DNA of 64,000 nt from Methanoculleus taiwanensis (GTDB taxonomy: Archaea > Halobacteriota > Methanomicrobia > Methanomicrobiales > Methanoculleaceae). The stretch spans positions 859,984-923,983 of the forward strand of contig NZ_LHQS01000002.1 of NCBI RefSeq assembly GCF_004102725.1. The letters run 5' to 3'. The notes under the pieces were generated by a model. That model saw only the letters and a list, made by a program, of their open reading frames with translations, made no database searches and was not told the origin of the DNA. A program made the position numbers and the translations under genes. This document shows, piece after piece, positions 18,023 through 27,161 of the stretch. Position 1 is the stretch's first letter. Each line of letters opens with the position of its first letter.

Positions 18023-18709
18023 ATGAAATTTTACGGAAATAATCAAATTTTCTTCATACTTGTTCTGATATTTGCAATTATTGTGGCGACATCACTGGTC
18101 GCAGGATGCATTACGATATCAAAAAATGTGGACGCAGAACCTGAAACGGCCGGTATGGAGACTCCGGATGCGCATGAAATCCTGGTGCCTGACCCTGGGG
18201 GTGCCGCTGCAACCCAGAGAGAAACAAAGAGTACGGTCGTGGCTGCTGAACCATTCCTTCCCGGGGACGATAAGAAGCTCGGCCTGGCCTTCCCACCCGA
18301 CCTTGAGATTGGCTCTTCCGACGTGCTCGGCACCCTTTTTGAGGAAAAACGGTCGATTGTTCTAGAGAACTACGCATATGTCGTAGACGTTGCGTCCCCG
18401 CCGCTTGTTCTCTGGTTTGATGTGGAACCCCGGTACGACGACACGAGAGAGAGTTTCTTCATCGTAACGGTGAGGGATCGGAACTCGGGCAAGGTTGCCG
18501 CTCAAGGCGGATACGGGCAGGTGCATTCGGGAAGCAAGGAGCAGGAGATCACCCTCTACAGAGCGGGGACCTATCATATCAACATCGAAGCGCGGCAAAT
18601 CCACGTCGATTTTAAAATACTCACTGCAGATGCCCCCCTCCTGGAAGAGACCGTAATGCCCTCCGGGCAGGCAACCCCCAATCCGTATGAGATGTGGGAG
18701 TACTTCTAA
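18023..18709 (+). CDS. Putative lipoprotein of the pilus locus
   Basis: The 228-residue product has a hydrophobic N-terminal segment ending in the lipobox LVAGC at about residues 27-31, so it is likely exported and lipid-modified at the cysteine. The rest is a low-complexity acidic linker (about residues 35-85) followed by a beta-rich domain. I do not recognise the family. It lies between the two pilin genes (reading left) and the secretion ATPase (reading right), so it may be an accessory of the same surface structure. The start is supported by a TATA-like box 24 bp upstream, giving a leaderless mRNA. Confidence 0.65.
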   Translation: MKFYGNNQIFFILVLIFAIIVATSLVAGCITISKNVDAEPETAGMETPDAHEILVPDPGGAAATQRETKSTVVAAEPFLPGDDKKLGLAFPPDLEIGSSDVLGTLFEEKRSIVLENYAYVVDVASPPLVLWFDVEPRYDDTRESFFIVTVRDRNSGKVAAQGGYGQVHSGSKEQEITLYRAGTYHINIEARQIHVDFKILTADAPLLEETVMPSGQATPNPYEMWEYF

Positions 18710-18863
18710 AGCGGGCGTCTCCCCTCACATTCTTTTTTGGTTATCGTTATGCCGGCGTAGGATCAGCCGCATCCCACACCTGGTTGTTTGCATATGATAA
18801 TTCATAAAAATAACATTTAGTAACAAAAATGACTACACTTATATGCATCTTTGGTGCAGAACT

Positions 18864-20489
18864 ATGCGTATGGGTGGTAGATACAGCAGACTCGGCGTGA
18901 CAGATGCGTTCAGGGCTGTCCGCTCCTCAATTCCCTGGCAAAAGATGAGAGGCGCGGGGAAACCTGACGAAACACCTGCCGTGCCACAGGATCAGCCCGG
19001 GAATGGATCGGACGTTTGCGCGTTTCCGGAGATGCCGCATGCGGATGGACTGACGTGCATCGACCGCTACTGGCTTAGACCTCCTTACTCGTATGCGGCG
19101 ATAATCAGGAACGCAGCAAATATCCTTACCTACACGCTTGTCGAACCGCCCCTGACCTCCAGGGAGCTGATTCTCCTTCAGGAGACGCATGAATATCTCA
19201 GAGATACAGTCGTTCTTGAAGATCCGCATGAGAACTACCGTGTCAAATTGCAGTTATCGGATGTCGCCCGTATCATCCGCCATTTTGACCCCGGTATCCC
19301 GGAGGAGCGTGTCGGGATCCTGCATTATTACCTGGAACGGAATTTCCTGGGGTACGGGAAGATCGACGGGCTTATGCATGACGAGAATATCGAGGATATC
19401 AGCTGTAACGGTGACGGGGTTCCGGTCTACGTCTACCACCGTGCACATGCGAGCCTCCCGACGACAATTCGGTTCAGCGGAGATGAATTGAACCTGTTCA
19501 TCATGAAACTTGCGCAGAAGGCCGACAAGCACATCTCCCTCACGACCCCTCTTGTCGACGCCGCTCTTCCGGACGGATCGCGCACCCAGTTGACCTTCTC
19601 CAATGTCGTCTCAACGCGGGGGAGCTCGTTTACCATCCGGAAATTCAAGGCGGATCCGATGACGCCCCTGGATCTCATTGCATACAGGACATATTCCCCG
19701 GAAGTGCTTGCTTTCCTCTGGCTTGCTGTCGAGAACAGAAAAAGTATGATCGTCGTCGGCGGCACGGCCAGCGGCAAGACATCGACGATGAACGCTATCT
19801 CGTTTTTTATTCCCTTCAATGCGAAGATCGTTTCCCTGGAGGACACACGCGAGATCCAGCTCCCCCATGAGAACTGGCTCCCCACCCAGACCCGCGAGAC
19901 GACTATCAGCTCAACCCGGGTGGATATCGATCTCTTCTCCCTGCTGCGTTCTGCGCTCCGCCAGCGCCCGGAGTTCATCATCGTCGGCGAAGTCCGCGGA
20001 AGGGAGGCGCAGACGCTCTTCCAGGCCATGAACTCCGGCCATACTACCTATTCCACCCTCCACGCCGGCACGATACAGGAGGCGATCAACCGTCTTGCCC
20101 ACGATCCCATCAGCATCCCGAGAGCGATGTTCGGGGCGCTCGACCTCATCGTGATTCAGTCCCTCCATTACCGGGGGGGAGAGATCTATCGGCAGTGTGA
20201 TTCCGTCCACGAAATCATTCTGACGCCGGACGGGGAGATCCGGTGGTCGACACTGTACGAAAACGACCCTACAACGCGGGAGTTCCGCCGGGTTGCGGTC
20301 CGATCGCAGGTCCTCGATGAAATTGCTGCCATGCATGGGTGGGACGACGAAACGGTCGTTCGGCAGCTTGCTCTGCGCGAGCGGTTCCTCAGAGAAGGCA
20401 GGAAGGAAGAATACTCAACTGCAACCGCGCTCCTTGCGGCAATCAGGAATCTGGAGGTCTCGCACGATGTACGGAAGACTGAGGCATAA
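18864..20489 (+). CDS. Type II/IV secretion ATPase for archaeal pilus assembly
   Basis: The 541-residue protein belongs to the GspE/TadA/ArlI superfamily. Walker A is GGTASGKTSTMNA near residue 300, the Asp box is SLEDTREIQLPHENW, Walker B is EFIIVGEVRGREAQ, and the His box follows as GHTTYSTLHAG. The N-terminal 180 residues form the usual hexamer-linking domain (YGKIDGLMHDENIEDISCNG). It should power pilin extraction and assembly at the cytoplasmic membrane with the platform protein encoded next, which overlaps it by 23 bases. A TATA box CTTATATG at 18838-18845 lies about 22 bp before ATG 18864, so I prefer that leaderless start over 18843. Confidence 0.88.
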   Translation: MRMGGRYSRLGVTDAFRAVRSSIPWQKMRGAGKPDETPAVPQDQPGNGSDVCAFPEMPHADGLTCIDRYWLRPPYSYAAIIRNAANILTYTLVEPPLTSRELILLQETHEYLRDTVVLEDPHENYRVKLQLSDVARIIRHFDPGIPEERVGILHYYLERNFLGYGKIDGLMHDENIEDISCNGDGVPVYVYHRAHASLPTTIRFSGDELNLFIMKLAQKADKHISLTTPLVDAALPDGSRTQLTFSNVVSTRGSSFTIRKFKADPMTPLDLIAYRTYSPEVLAFLWLAVENRKSMIVVGGTASGKTSTMNAISFFIPFNAKIVSLEDTREIQLPHENWLPTQTRETTISSTRVDIDLFSLLRSALRQRPEFIIVGEVRGREAQTLFQAMNSGHTTYSTLHAGTIQEAINRLAHDPISIPRAMFGALDLIVIQSLHYRGGEIYRQCDSVHEIILTPDGEIRWSTLYENDPTTREFRRVAVRSQVLDEIAAMHGWDDETVVRQLALRERFLREGRKEEYSTATALLAAIRNLEVSHDVRKTEA

Positions 20490-22281
20490 ATTCCTCCATC
20501 TTCATGAGACGACAGACCTCCGGCGGACGCTGCGGGCGGCCCACATCCCCGTCGCAGCGGACCGGTACTGCACGTTTATGATCCTGGGAACGGTTCTCTC
20601 CCTCCTCGGTTTCATTGCGATCAACACCTACCTCTCCGCAAACAGGTTCGAGGTTACACTCTTCTCGGTCATCCCCGACCTTCCTGCACGAGTGATCCTC
20701 TTCATGCTGATGGTGCCGGGCCTCTTATTTGCCCTGTACTTCTATCCTTCAATCGTCGCCGCCGGAAGGAAGACGCGAATCGATTTCGACCTTCCCCACG
20801 CAGTCACCTACATGCAGGCGCTTTCAACCACCCTCACGCTGTACGAGGTGCTACGAAAAGTCTGTGAAGAAGCTGCCCTCTTCGGAGAAGTCTCCCGCGA
20901 ATTCGGCACCATTGTCAGGGATGTCGAGGTCTTCGGCGATGATCTCACCACTGCGATGAGATCCCTTATTGCAATCACTCCCTCCGAAACGTTCGGAGAT
21001 TTCTTAAACGATCTGATCTCCCTCTCGGACTCAGGGGGCAGCGTCACGGCTTTCCTTGCTGCCCGTTCGGATCAATTCAGGGAGAATGCCCGCCAGGAGA
21101 TGGCGATGACCTTGAAGACGATCGAGATCATGGCCGAGGTGTATGTGACCGCGTTCGTGGCCGGGCCGATTGCCCTGATTATCATGTTGATCTCCCAAAA
21201 TCTTGCCGGTACCGGGACACTTCAGTATATCATGCCGCTTATCTACGGTGGACTGCCCGCCGGGGCTATCGTGATGATCCTGCTGCTCTATCTTCTCGTA
21301 CCGGGCGATCCCCTCTCGATCTCCCGCCAGGAGGTCAAAGAAGTGGAATACGGTTCCGAAGTATCCGCTGCGGTAGACCCGTCGGCCGACACTAAATTCA
21401 CGAAAAGTATACGTTCGAAGAAGACCTATTTGCGAGTTCTTGGTGTCCTCCGCCACCCGCTACGGCATTATATCGCTGATTATACCTTCTCCGTCGCTGC
21501 AGGGGTCCTTACAACGGCAATCCTTGCCTATCTCTTCTTCATCGGCCCTTTCCAGGATTTCTTTGGAGTATATCAGATGGAGGCGACGTTCTGTCTGCTC
21601 ATTATCGGCTTTATGATCCCGGTGCTCGTCGCCTACGAGGGACGGCGGTGGTACGTTTCCCGGGTCGAGGCACAGATCCCCGGATTTCTCCGGGAGGTTT
21701 CCGACATGAAGGATATCGGCATGACGCTCCAGGGCGCGATCCACCGGATTTCCCGGGCGAAGATGGGGGTGCTCACCTCGGAACTCTGTGTTGTATCCTT
21801 CGATATCAAGCGCGGGTCCAGCCTCAACACTGCCCTTGTCAGGATGGAGGAGCGTATCGGGCTGGTCTCGGTCAAAAGGGTCATTTCCCTGGTGGTAAGG
21901 GCGAGCCAGGTCACCGACAACCTCCGTGAGATCCTGACGATCGCAATCAGCGACTTTGAGCATTACCTGAAGATGAAGAAGGAGCGGTTCAACACGACGT
22001 TCACCTACGTGATGATCGTGTATCTCTCCTTTGGCATCTTCCTTTACACGGCATACGAACTGAACGGAGCCTTTCTATCCAGTTTTGTCGCCCTTGGGGG
22101 CACAAGCCTGAATGTCTCGGAAAACCTGACCGATATGTTCCGGATCTCGATCATCCTCGGAACAATCTCGGGGATTATGGCGGGGCAGTTCAGCGCGAAC
22201 AGCATTCTGGCCGGATTCAAGCACGCGATCCTCTTCCTGCTTGCTGCAATCTGGCTCTTTGTATATCATATCGGAGCATAA
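20467..22281 (+). CDS. Pilus assembly platform membrane protein (TadC/ArlJ-like)
   Basis: The protein has 604 residues and two type II secretion F (T2SF) repeats, one around residues 115-260 and one around 410-560, each followed by clustered membrane helices (about 8-9 in total). This two-repeat layout is that of archaeal pilus and archaellum platform proteins. GGAGG lies nine bases before ATG 20467; the frame is open further upstream to 20293 but that part is a shadow of the ATPase gene. It anchors the ATPase and pilin subunits in the membrane. Confidence 0.85.
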   Translation: MYGRLRHKFLHLHETTDLRRTLRAAHIPVAADRYCTFMILGTVLSLLGFIAINTYLSANRFEVTLFSVIPDLPARVILFMLMVPGLLFALYFYPSIVAAGRKTRIDFDLPHAVTYMQALSTTLTLYEVLRKVCEEAALFGEVSREFGTIVRDVEVFGDDLTTAMRSLIAITPSETFGDFLNDLISLSDSGGSVTAFLAARSDQFRENARQEMAMTLKTIEIMAEVYVTAFVAGPIALIIMLISQNLAGTGTLQYIMPLIYGGLPAGAIVMILLLYLLVPGDPLSISRQEVKEVEYGSEVSAAVDPSADTKFTKSIRSKKTYLRVLGVLRHPLRHYIADYTFSVAAGVLTTAILAYLFFIGPFQDFFGVYQMEATFCLLIIGFMIPVLVAYEGRRWYVSRVEAQIPGFLREVSDMKDIGMTLQGAIHRISRAKMGVLTSELCVVSFDIKRGSSLNTALVRMEERIGLVSVKRVISLVVRASQVTDNLREILTIAISDFEHYLKMKKERFNTTFTYVMIVYLSFGIFLYTAYELNGAFLSSFVALGGTSLNVSENLTDMFRISIILGTISGIMAGQFSANSILAGFKHAILFLLAAIWLFVYHIGA

Positions 22282-22283
22282 TC

Positions 22284-22676
22284 ATGGCGGGAAATGCGGA
22301 TGCGGTATCTGAAGTTGTCGGCGAGATGCTGATGATAGCCCTCGTTCTTATTCTGGTTGCCGGTTTTGGTTGTTCGATCGGTTCTCTCATCCCTCACGAC
22401 CGGGACCCCACGATTACGCTTCTTGTGACGAACACGAGCGATAATTTCACCCTCTGGCACAAGGGTGGCGACTGGGTGAGGGTTTCTGAGATTACGGTGA
22501 CGGTGAGCAACAGTACGAGAATGGAGAAATTTAATGGTACTACGTTCTGTTGCGTGCCGAACGCTACCACGTTCGACCTCGGGGGTGCGATAACCGTCCC
22601 CTACCAGGTGCAGGGCGACGAGGAGTTCCGGGTGTTTACGCCACGAATCGTGCTCATGACCGGGAGGTTTTCATGA
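22284..22676 (+). CDS. Small type IV pilin-like protein 3
   Basis: This 130-residue product begins MAGNADAVSEVVGEMLMIALV, a class III signal in which the common SP of SPVVG is replaced by SE, followed by a core helix to about residue 33. The remaining 95 residues are beta-rich with several N-glycosylation-type sequons (NTS, NFT, NST, NGT, NAT). It starts two bases after the platform gene and overlaps the next pilin gene by four bases. It is probably a minor pilin of this system. Confidence 0.75.
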   Translation: MAGNADAVSEVVGEMLMIALVLILVAGFGCSIGSLIPHDRDPTITLLVTNTSDNFTLWHKGGDWVRVSEITVTVSNSTRMEKFNGTTFCCVPNATTFDLGGAITVPYQVQGDEEFRVFTPRIVLMTGRFS

Positions 22677-23629
22677 TGGAGGATTCGGCTGTCTCGCCGG
22701 TCGTCGCGGTGATGCTCATCCTCGCCATCGTGGTGACCTTTGTTTCGATCTCTCACACGATTATCGTTCCGTCGATGAAAGCACAGTCGGAGATCGAGCA
22801 TTTCGGGAAAGTTGAGGAGTCGTTCCTGAGGTTCGGTTCCGATATCGAACTCGCGGCCTCTCTCAAGCGGGATATAAGGCTGAGCGAGCGGATACCGCTT
22901 GGCGGGGGAGACTTTCTCTTAAATCCGGTCCGTTCGTCAGGGACGCTCCGGGTCTTGCAGGAGCCGAACTGGATCGTGAACGTCACCGTCAGGAACGCGA
23001 CCGATTCGGTGACCCGCTCCGCAATGCTCGTCAATGTCTCATACTCCTCATCCGAGAATTTCTGGCAGGATCAGGGCTACCGGTGGCAGTACGGGTACAC
23101 GAACATTTCAAAGGGGCGCGTTGAAACCCCGCTTGAACTCCCCACAATGACGGATGTCATCGAGCAGGCGGGCTCCTCGGGGTTCGGCACAACCCTGCTC
23201 GACCTCGAGTACTCTCCCGCAACCGTCCCGGTGATCGATGCAAACGCGACGGTGACCGGGTTTGACACGAACTGCACTTCGATCGCCATCGGCATCGTGA
23301 ACGTCACTGCCGGTGAGCGAAATTTTGCCAGCGGAAACGGGTTTTGCACCCTGGCTCTTGATTGTACGCGGTCCGCGATCGATACCGTGGAGAACCCGGA
23401 GCAGGTTACCATCCGTGTGAACCGCAACCTCCCTGTGCCCCTGGATGTGCCGCTCTGGGAGAAGTGCAATGCCACGGCCTGGGCACTCGATACGGCCTGC
23501 ACAAACATTGGCAACTACGCTTTCGCGACGACTCCGGAGTTTGATGAGTTCTCCATCGGAATCAGCCGGAGCGGCACCCCTGTCACCGTCCAGGTCGTGG
23601 AAACGGTGATCACGGTCATGGCGTACTGA
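22673..23629 (+). CDS. Large pilin-like protein 4
   Basis: The 318-residue product starts MMEDSAVSPVVAVMLILAIV, a class III pilin signal and core helix. The rest is a long extracellular domain, larger than ordinary pilins, rich in NVT, NAT, NCT and NIS-type sequons and cysteines (about six). Size and place at the operon end suggest a tip adhesin or minor pilin. GGGAGG lies upstream and the ATG overlaps the previous stop (ATGA). The open frame from 22550 is a shadow. Confidence 0.75.
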   Translation: MMEDSAVSPVVAVMLILAIVVTFVSISHTIIVPSMKAQSEIEHFGKVEESFLRFGSDIELAASLKRDIRLSERIPLGGGDFLLNPVRSSGTLRVLQEPNWIVNVTVRNATDSVTRSAMLVNVSYSSSENFWQDQGYRWQYGYTNISKGRVETPLELPTMTDVIEQAGSSGFGTTLLDLEYSPATVPVIDANATVTGFDTNCTSIAIGIVNVTAGERNFASGNGFCTLALDCTRSAIDTVENPEQVTIRVNRNLPVPLDVPLWEKCNATAWALDTACTNIGNYAFATTPEFDEFSIGISRSGTPVTVQVVETVITVMAY

Positions 23630-23639
23630 TGCTCCTCCA

Positions 23640-24420
23640 TCTCCGCAAACCGCCGGTCTGCGATGGGATGCTGAAAAGAGCCGGAAACGCAGATCCCCTC
23701 TCTCTTTTCGCCCCTGGTCGGCGCACCGTCAATCCTCGGGCTGGTTGCATTGTGGAGGATTGCTGGTTTCAATATGCCCTGCCCGATGATAACGGTGCAA
23801 GGAAGGACAAGCCCCCGTATCTGAAGCGCATAGTGCCTTCTGCAGACTGGGCGGCCTACCTGCAGCGCGAGGAGAAGGACGAGTTCGTCCAGATCTCCGT
23901 TTTAACAATGCAGTTCGAACTCATTCACCCGTTCTGCGACGGCAACGGACGTATCGGACGGATGCTCGTCCTACTGATCCTGTACGAGAAGGGATTGATA
24001 GGCAGCCCGAGGTTCTCCATCAGCGCCTACCTCGAGCGGCACCGCTCCGGTCGTAAGCCGACGCCCGGACGTTCCAGCAGATGCTGTTTCCGGGTAGGCG
24101 GGGAGCAAATGGATGCCGGCAACCGACGCTTCCCGCAAGGCGGCGCGATCGAACCGGCACCCTCGCGGCAGATCTCCGGAAGGTTGCCATCAGTACCCGA
24201 ATCTGGAGAGGTTGTACTTCCAGAGGTTCTGTATCGGCGGATGCCGCTGCAGGTAGACCTGCGGGATCTGCCTCTTTGGGACCTGGTGCCGCAAAAAGCG
24301 TTGGCTGCTATCGCCGCGATGGCCTTATCCCGGAGGGCGGCCGGTTCCCGGTCTTCCGTCCGGGGCGATGCTTTCAGAGCAGAGCCTCGAAGGCTTCTTT
24401 TACCTTTGCTTCTCGCAAAA
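23640..24420 (+). pseudogene. Decayed Fic-domain gene
   Basis: The frame contains a perfect Fic active-site motif HPFCDGNGRIGR (near 23925-23960), preceded by DEFVQISVLTMQFELI and followed by LVLLILYEKGLIG and SAYLERHR, all in the order seen in Fic AMP-transferases. After ERHR the family sequence ends: the motifs expected next (DEYY and the C-terminal winged helix) are absent from this frame, while GRFPVFRP, resembling the C-terminal end of Fic proteins, appears in another frame near 24340. The N-terminal third also lacks the usual features. Frameshifts and deletions have inactivated the gene. Confidence 0.7.
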
Positions 24421-24433
24421 GAGATTGCCGCCT

Positions 24434-24706
24434 TCATCTGATCCGCAGATCCTTGCGGGCCAGGTACCGCCGGGCGAGATCCGGATCGTAGATCCAGCAG
24501 ACCTTCCCCCGTGCGTCGATGGCGATCTTGTTTGACTCGAGGAGGTATTCGATGATCGTCTTGAACGTCTGATGCATGACCTTTCGCGGCAGGCGCTCCC
24601 ACAGTGCCCGGCGACGGTATTCGCCGCTGTGCTCCTGGATGAAGTCTTCGACCATTCTGATCGTATCGAGGGTGGGGGAATGGGCGGATCCGGTGCTCAC
24701 CGACAT
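24434..24706 (-). CDS. Small winged-helix-like protein
   Basis: The 90-residue product contains YRRRALWERLPRKVMHQTF and IIEYLLESNKIAIDARGKV followed by WIYDPDLARRYL. This looks like a winged-helix protein with a beta-hairpin wing, of a type I recall as common in methanogens near nucleotidyltransferase genes; no such partner is seen here. A TATA box (TTATATC on the minus strand, about 24732) is 26 bp from the ATG, giving a leaderless start; the frame open to 25000 is not coding in style. It is convergent with the decayed Fic gene. Confidence 0.6.
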   Translation of the reverse strand: MSVSTGSAHSPTLDTIRMVEDFIQEHSGEYRRRALWERLPRKVMHQTFKTIIEYLLESNKIAIDARGKVCWIYDPDLARRYLARKDLRIR

Positions 24707-25032
24707 GCTCTCATTGTTGTTGTATGGAGATATAACAAACGGATCCGATAACAGTGAGCATTCCCTCAAAGAGCATTTGGCTGGAATTCCCTGACGGGTG
24801 TGCGAGGCGGACGAGATCCCTGCACCTGAAGGCCGGCCGACTGTCGCCTTGCTTCTCCACCTCTTTCTGGTAGGTTTTTGTCTCACTCTTGGCGACCTCC
24901 CGTAACCCTCCCTGCCTCTGTGCGGAGCAGGCACCTGCGTTTGTGTGGGACTCCCCTCCCGGCGGATCTGAAACCTCGGTTTTAGGCCGTGGAGCAGCAC
25001 CGCCGGCTATACTGAAACAAACCATATATAGT
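24707..25032. other. Divergent intergenic region
   Basis: This 326-bp spacer has a minus-strand TATA at about 24732 for the winged-helix gene and a plus-strand TATA (CATATATA, 25023-25030) for the membrane protein. The GC-rich middle shows no convincing gene. Confidence 0.4.
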
Positions 25033-25779
25033 ATGACCGTCATTGAACCGGCTGATGATATGGGTGAAGCGGATATGCCGATACTGCATGACGGAACCTC
25101 CGAACGACCGGTCACCCCACTCAAGCAATCGATAAAACCGCCTCGCTCTGCGGCGGTCGCCGGCATCCTGTTTGCCGTCCTGTATGGCTCGGCCCTGGTG
25201 CTCATGGTTCTCTCGATTCCTCCCTACGCTATCGCCGACTATGAATGGGTGCGAACGCACGCACGGATGGTCGACTTTGCGCTGATCCTGGTTCCGTTCG
25301 CCGGGATCGCCTTTCTCTGGTTCATCGGCGTAATCCGGGATCAGCTCGGCGATGCCGAGGATCGGTTCTTCTCCACGGTATTCTTTGGCGGCGGCCTTCT
25401 CTTCCTGGCTCTCACGTTTATTGCGGCGGCATTGGTTGGGGGGCTTCTGAGCAGCTATGCCATCATATCGAGCACGCTGATAGAGAGCGGCGTCTTCCTC
25501 TACGGCAGGTCGGTTCTCTATCAGGTTCTCAACCTCTACGCGATCCGCATGGCGGGCGTATTCATGATATCCCTGGCGACGATCTGGCTCCGCACCGGGG
25601 TGATGCACCGTGCCTGGGCTATCGTAACCTATGTGCTGGCGCTGGTGCTGCTCTTAAGTATCGGCTTTTCGCTGTGGGTGCTCCTGATATTCCCGGCATG
25701 GGTGCTGGCAGTCAGCGTTCACCTGCTCGTCCTGAACCTCCGCAACCCGCCCGACGCCGCAAGCGGTGAGGTGCGTTGA
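25033..25779 (+). CDS. Membrane protein of unknown function, about six helices
   Basis: The product has 248 residues with a soluble N-terminus of about 40 residues and six hydrophobic segments. I do not recognise a family. The start is uncertain: a strong TATA box CATATATA (25023-25030) is only three bases before ATG 25033 and would place the transcript start near 25052, so ATG 25060 (MGEADMPIL) may be the true start. It precedes a DUF2254 gene by 13 bases and an MscS gene, so the three may form an operon concerned with the membrane or osmotic state. Confidence 0.6.
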   Translation: MTVIEPADDMGEADMPILHDGTSERPVTPLKQSIKPPRSAAVAGILFAVLYGSALVLMVLSIPPYAIADYEWVRTHARMVDFALILVPFAGIAFLWFIGVIRDQLGDAEDRFFSTVFFGGGLLFLALTFIAAALVGGLLSSYAIISSTLIESGVFLYGRSVLYQVLNLYAIRMAGVFMISLATIWLRTGVMHRAWAIVTYVLALVLLLSIGFSLWVLLIFPAWVLAVSVHLLVLNLRNPPDAASGEVR

Positions 25780-25792
25780 ACGCTGGTGCCGC

Positions 25793-27160
25793 ATGAGCAG
25801 CTCGAGGATACGGCGAGCCCGGATCCGGTACGCCCGGGATCGGATGCGGGTGAACTTCTGGTTTGTTCCCCTGCTGATGTCGTTTGGCGCGATCATCCTC
25901 GCCTGGGTCCTGCTCTGGGTAGACGCCCGTATCCCCTACGATATTACGCTGATCAGCCGCCTCGTCCTGATGGGCGGCGTAGCCGAGACACGCACGTTCC
26001 TGATCAACATGGGCACGACTATTATCCTCACCGCGGGCGTGGTCTTCACGCTGCTCACCCTGCCGCTCTCCACGATGGCGGCCCAGTATGGCTCCCGATT
26101 AGTCCGGCTCTTCATGGGCGATCGTACGACGCAGTTCATCCTCGGCATGTTCGTGAGCACGGTCGTCTACCTCTGGGCGGTGGCCGAGACCCTTCCCCTG
26201 GCTGATGAGGGCTGGAGGATACCGCAGCTCACCCTGACTGCGGGGGTGCTCCTGCTGCTCGCATCCTTCGCCTCGCTGATCCTGCTCATCCAGCACCTGA
26301 GCACCATGATCCAGGCCCCCACGATCGTGGCGAAGGCGGGAGTGGAGCTGCAGGACGCGATCCGCTCTCTGGCTCCGGAAGGGCGCCGAAGCGCCTCGGG
26401 CGGGGGACCGGCCGTGGCGGAGACCGGCAGCCACCCGGTACGGGCGGTGAAGGCAGGCTACATCCAGTACATCGATCACGACCACCTTCTGGCGGTCGCG
26501 ACCAGGAAGGACGCCGTCATCGAGGTGCGGAGAAAGACCGGCGACTTCGTCGGCCCCGGGGTCGTCATCGCCCACGTCAGGCGATCTGGTCAGGTGGACG
26601 TCGGGCTCGCGGGAGAGGTGCGACAGGCCATCCACATCGGAGACCGACGTTCGCCCGCCCAGGACGTCGTCTATGCCGTCACCCTGCTCACGGAGACGGC
26701 GTTGCGGGCGGTGTCGGAGAACGATTCTTACACGCCGACGATCTGCCTGGATTATCTCGGCGAAGGCCTGGCGCTGTTCCTCCGGCAGGGCGAACCGGCC
26801 TCCCACCACTACGACCGTCACGGTCGGCTTCGCCTCGTACTCGAGCCGGTGACCTTCGATGAGCTCGTCAGCGACTCCTTCGCCATGCTCCGCCATGCAG
26901 GGCGGGACAGCGCCCCGGTGCTCCAGCATATGCTCGAGGTGATCGCGACGATCGGCACGGAGATCACCTCTGCCGAGTCCTGCATGCCCCTGCGCCGCCA
27001 GGTCGCCCTCATCCGGGAGGAAGCCCGGGCGAGCGGCCTGATCGACGAGGACCGGCGCTCGATCTGCCGGAACGCGGACCTCCTGGAGGCGGCACTGCCA
27101 TGTGCGGGGTTGATACCAGATTCCGGTGCCACGGCCCGGAACGAGCCGGAGGAGCATTGA
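25793..27160 (+). CDS. DUF2254 family membrane protein
   Basis: The 455-residue product matches the DUF2254 pattern: an N-terminal block of four membrane helices (about residues 20-175) followed by a soluble C-terminal domain of about 270 residues. Family-like stretches are LINMGTTIILTAGVVFTLLT, STMAAQYGSRLVRLFMGD and YIQYIDHDHLLAVA. Biochemical function is not established for the family. The gene sits between a six-helix protein and an MscS channel with tight spacing, so co-expression is likely. Start at ATG 25793 is the first methionine after the preceding stop. Confidence 0.75.
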   Translation: MSSSRIRRARIRYARDRMRVNFWFVPLLMSFGAIILAWVLLWVDARIPYDITLISRLVLMGGVAETRTFLINMGTTIILTAGVVFTLLTLPLSTMAAQYGSRLVRLFMGDRTTQFILGMFVSTVVYLWAVAETLPLADEGWRIPQLTLTAGVLLLLASFASLILLIQHLSTMIQAPTIVAKAGVELQDAIRSLAPEGRRSASGGGPAVAETGSHPVRAVKAGYIQYIDHDHLLAVATRKDAVIEVRRKTGDFVGPGVVIAHVRRSGQVDVGLAGEVRQAIHIGDRRSPAQDVVYAVTLLTETALRAVSENDSYTPTICLDYLGEGLALFLRQGEPASHHYDRHGRLRLVLEPVTFDELVSDSFAMLRHAGRDSAPVLQHMLEVIATIGTEITSAESCMPLRRQVALIREEARASGLIDEDRRSICRNADLLEAALPCAGLIPDSGATARNEPEEH

Positions 27161-27161
27161 A

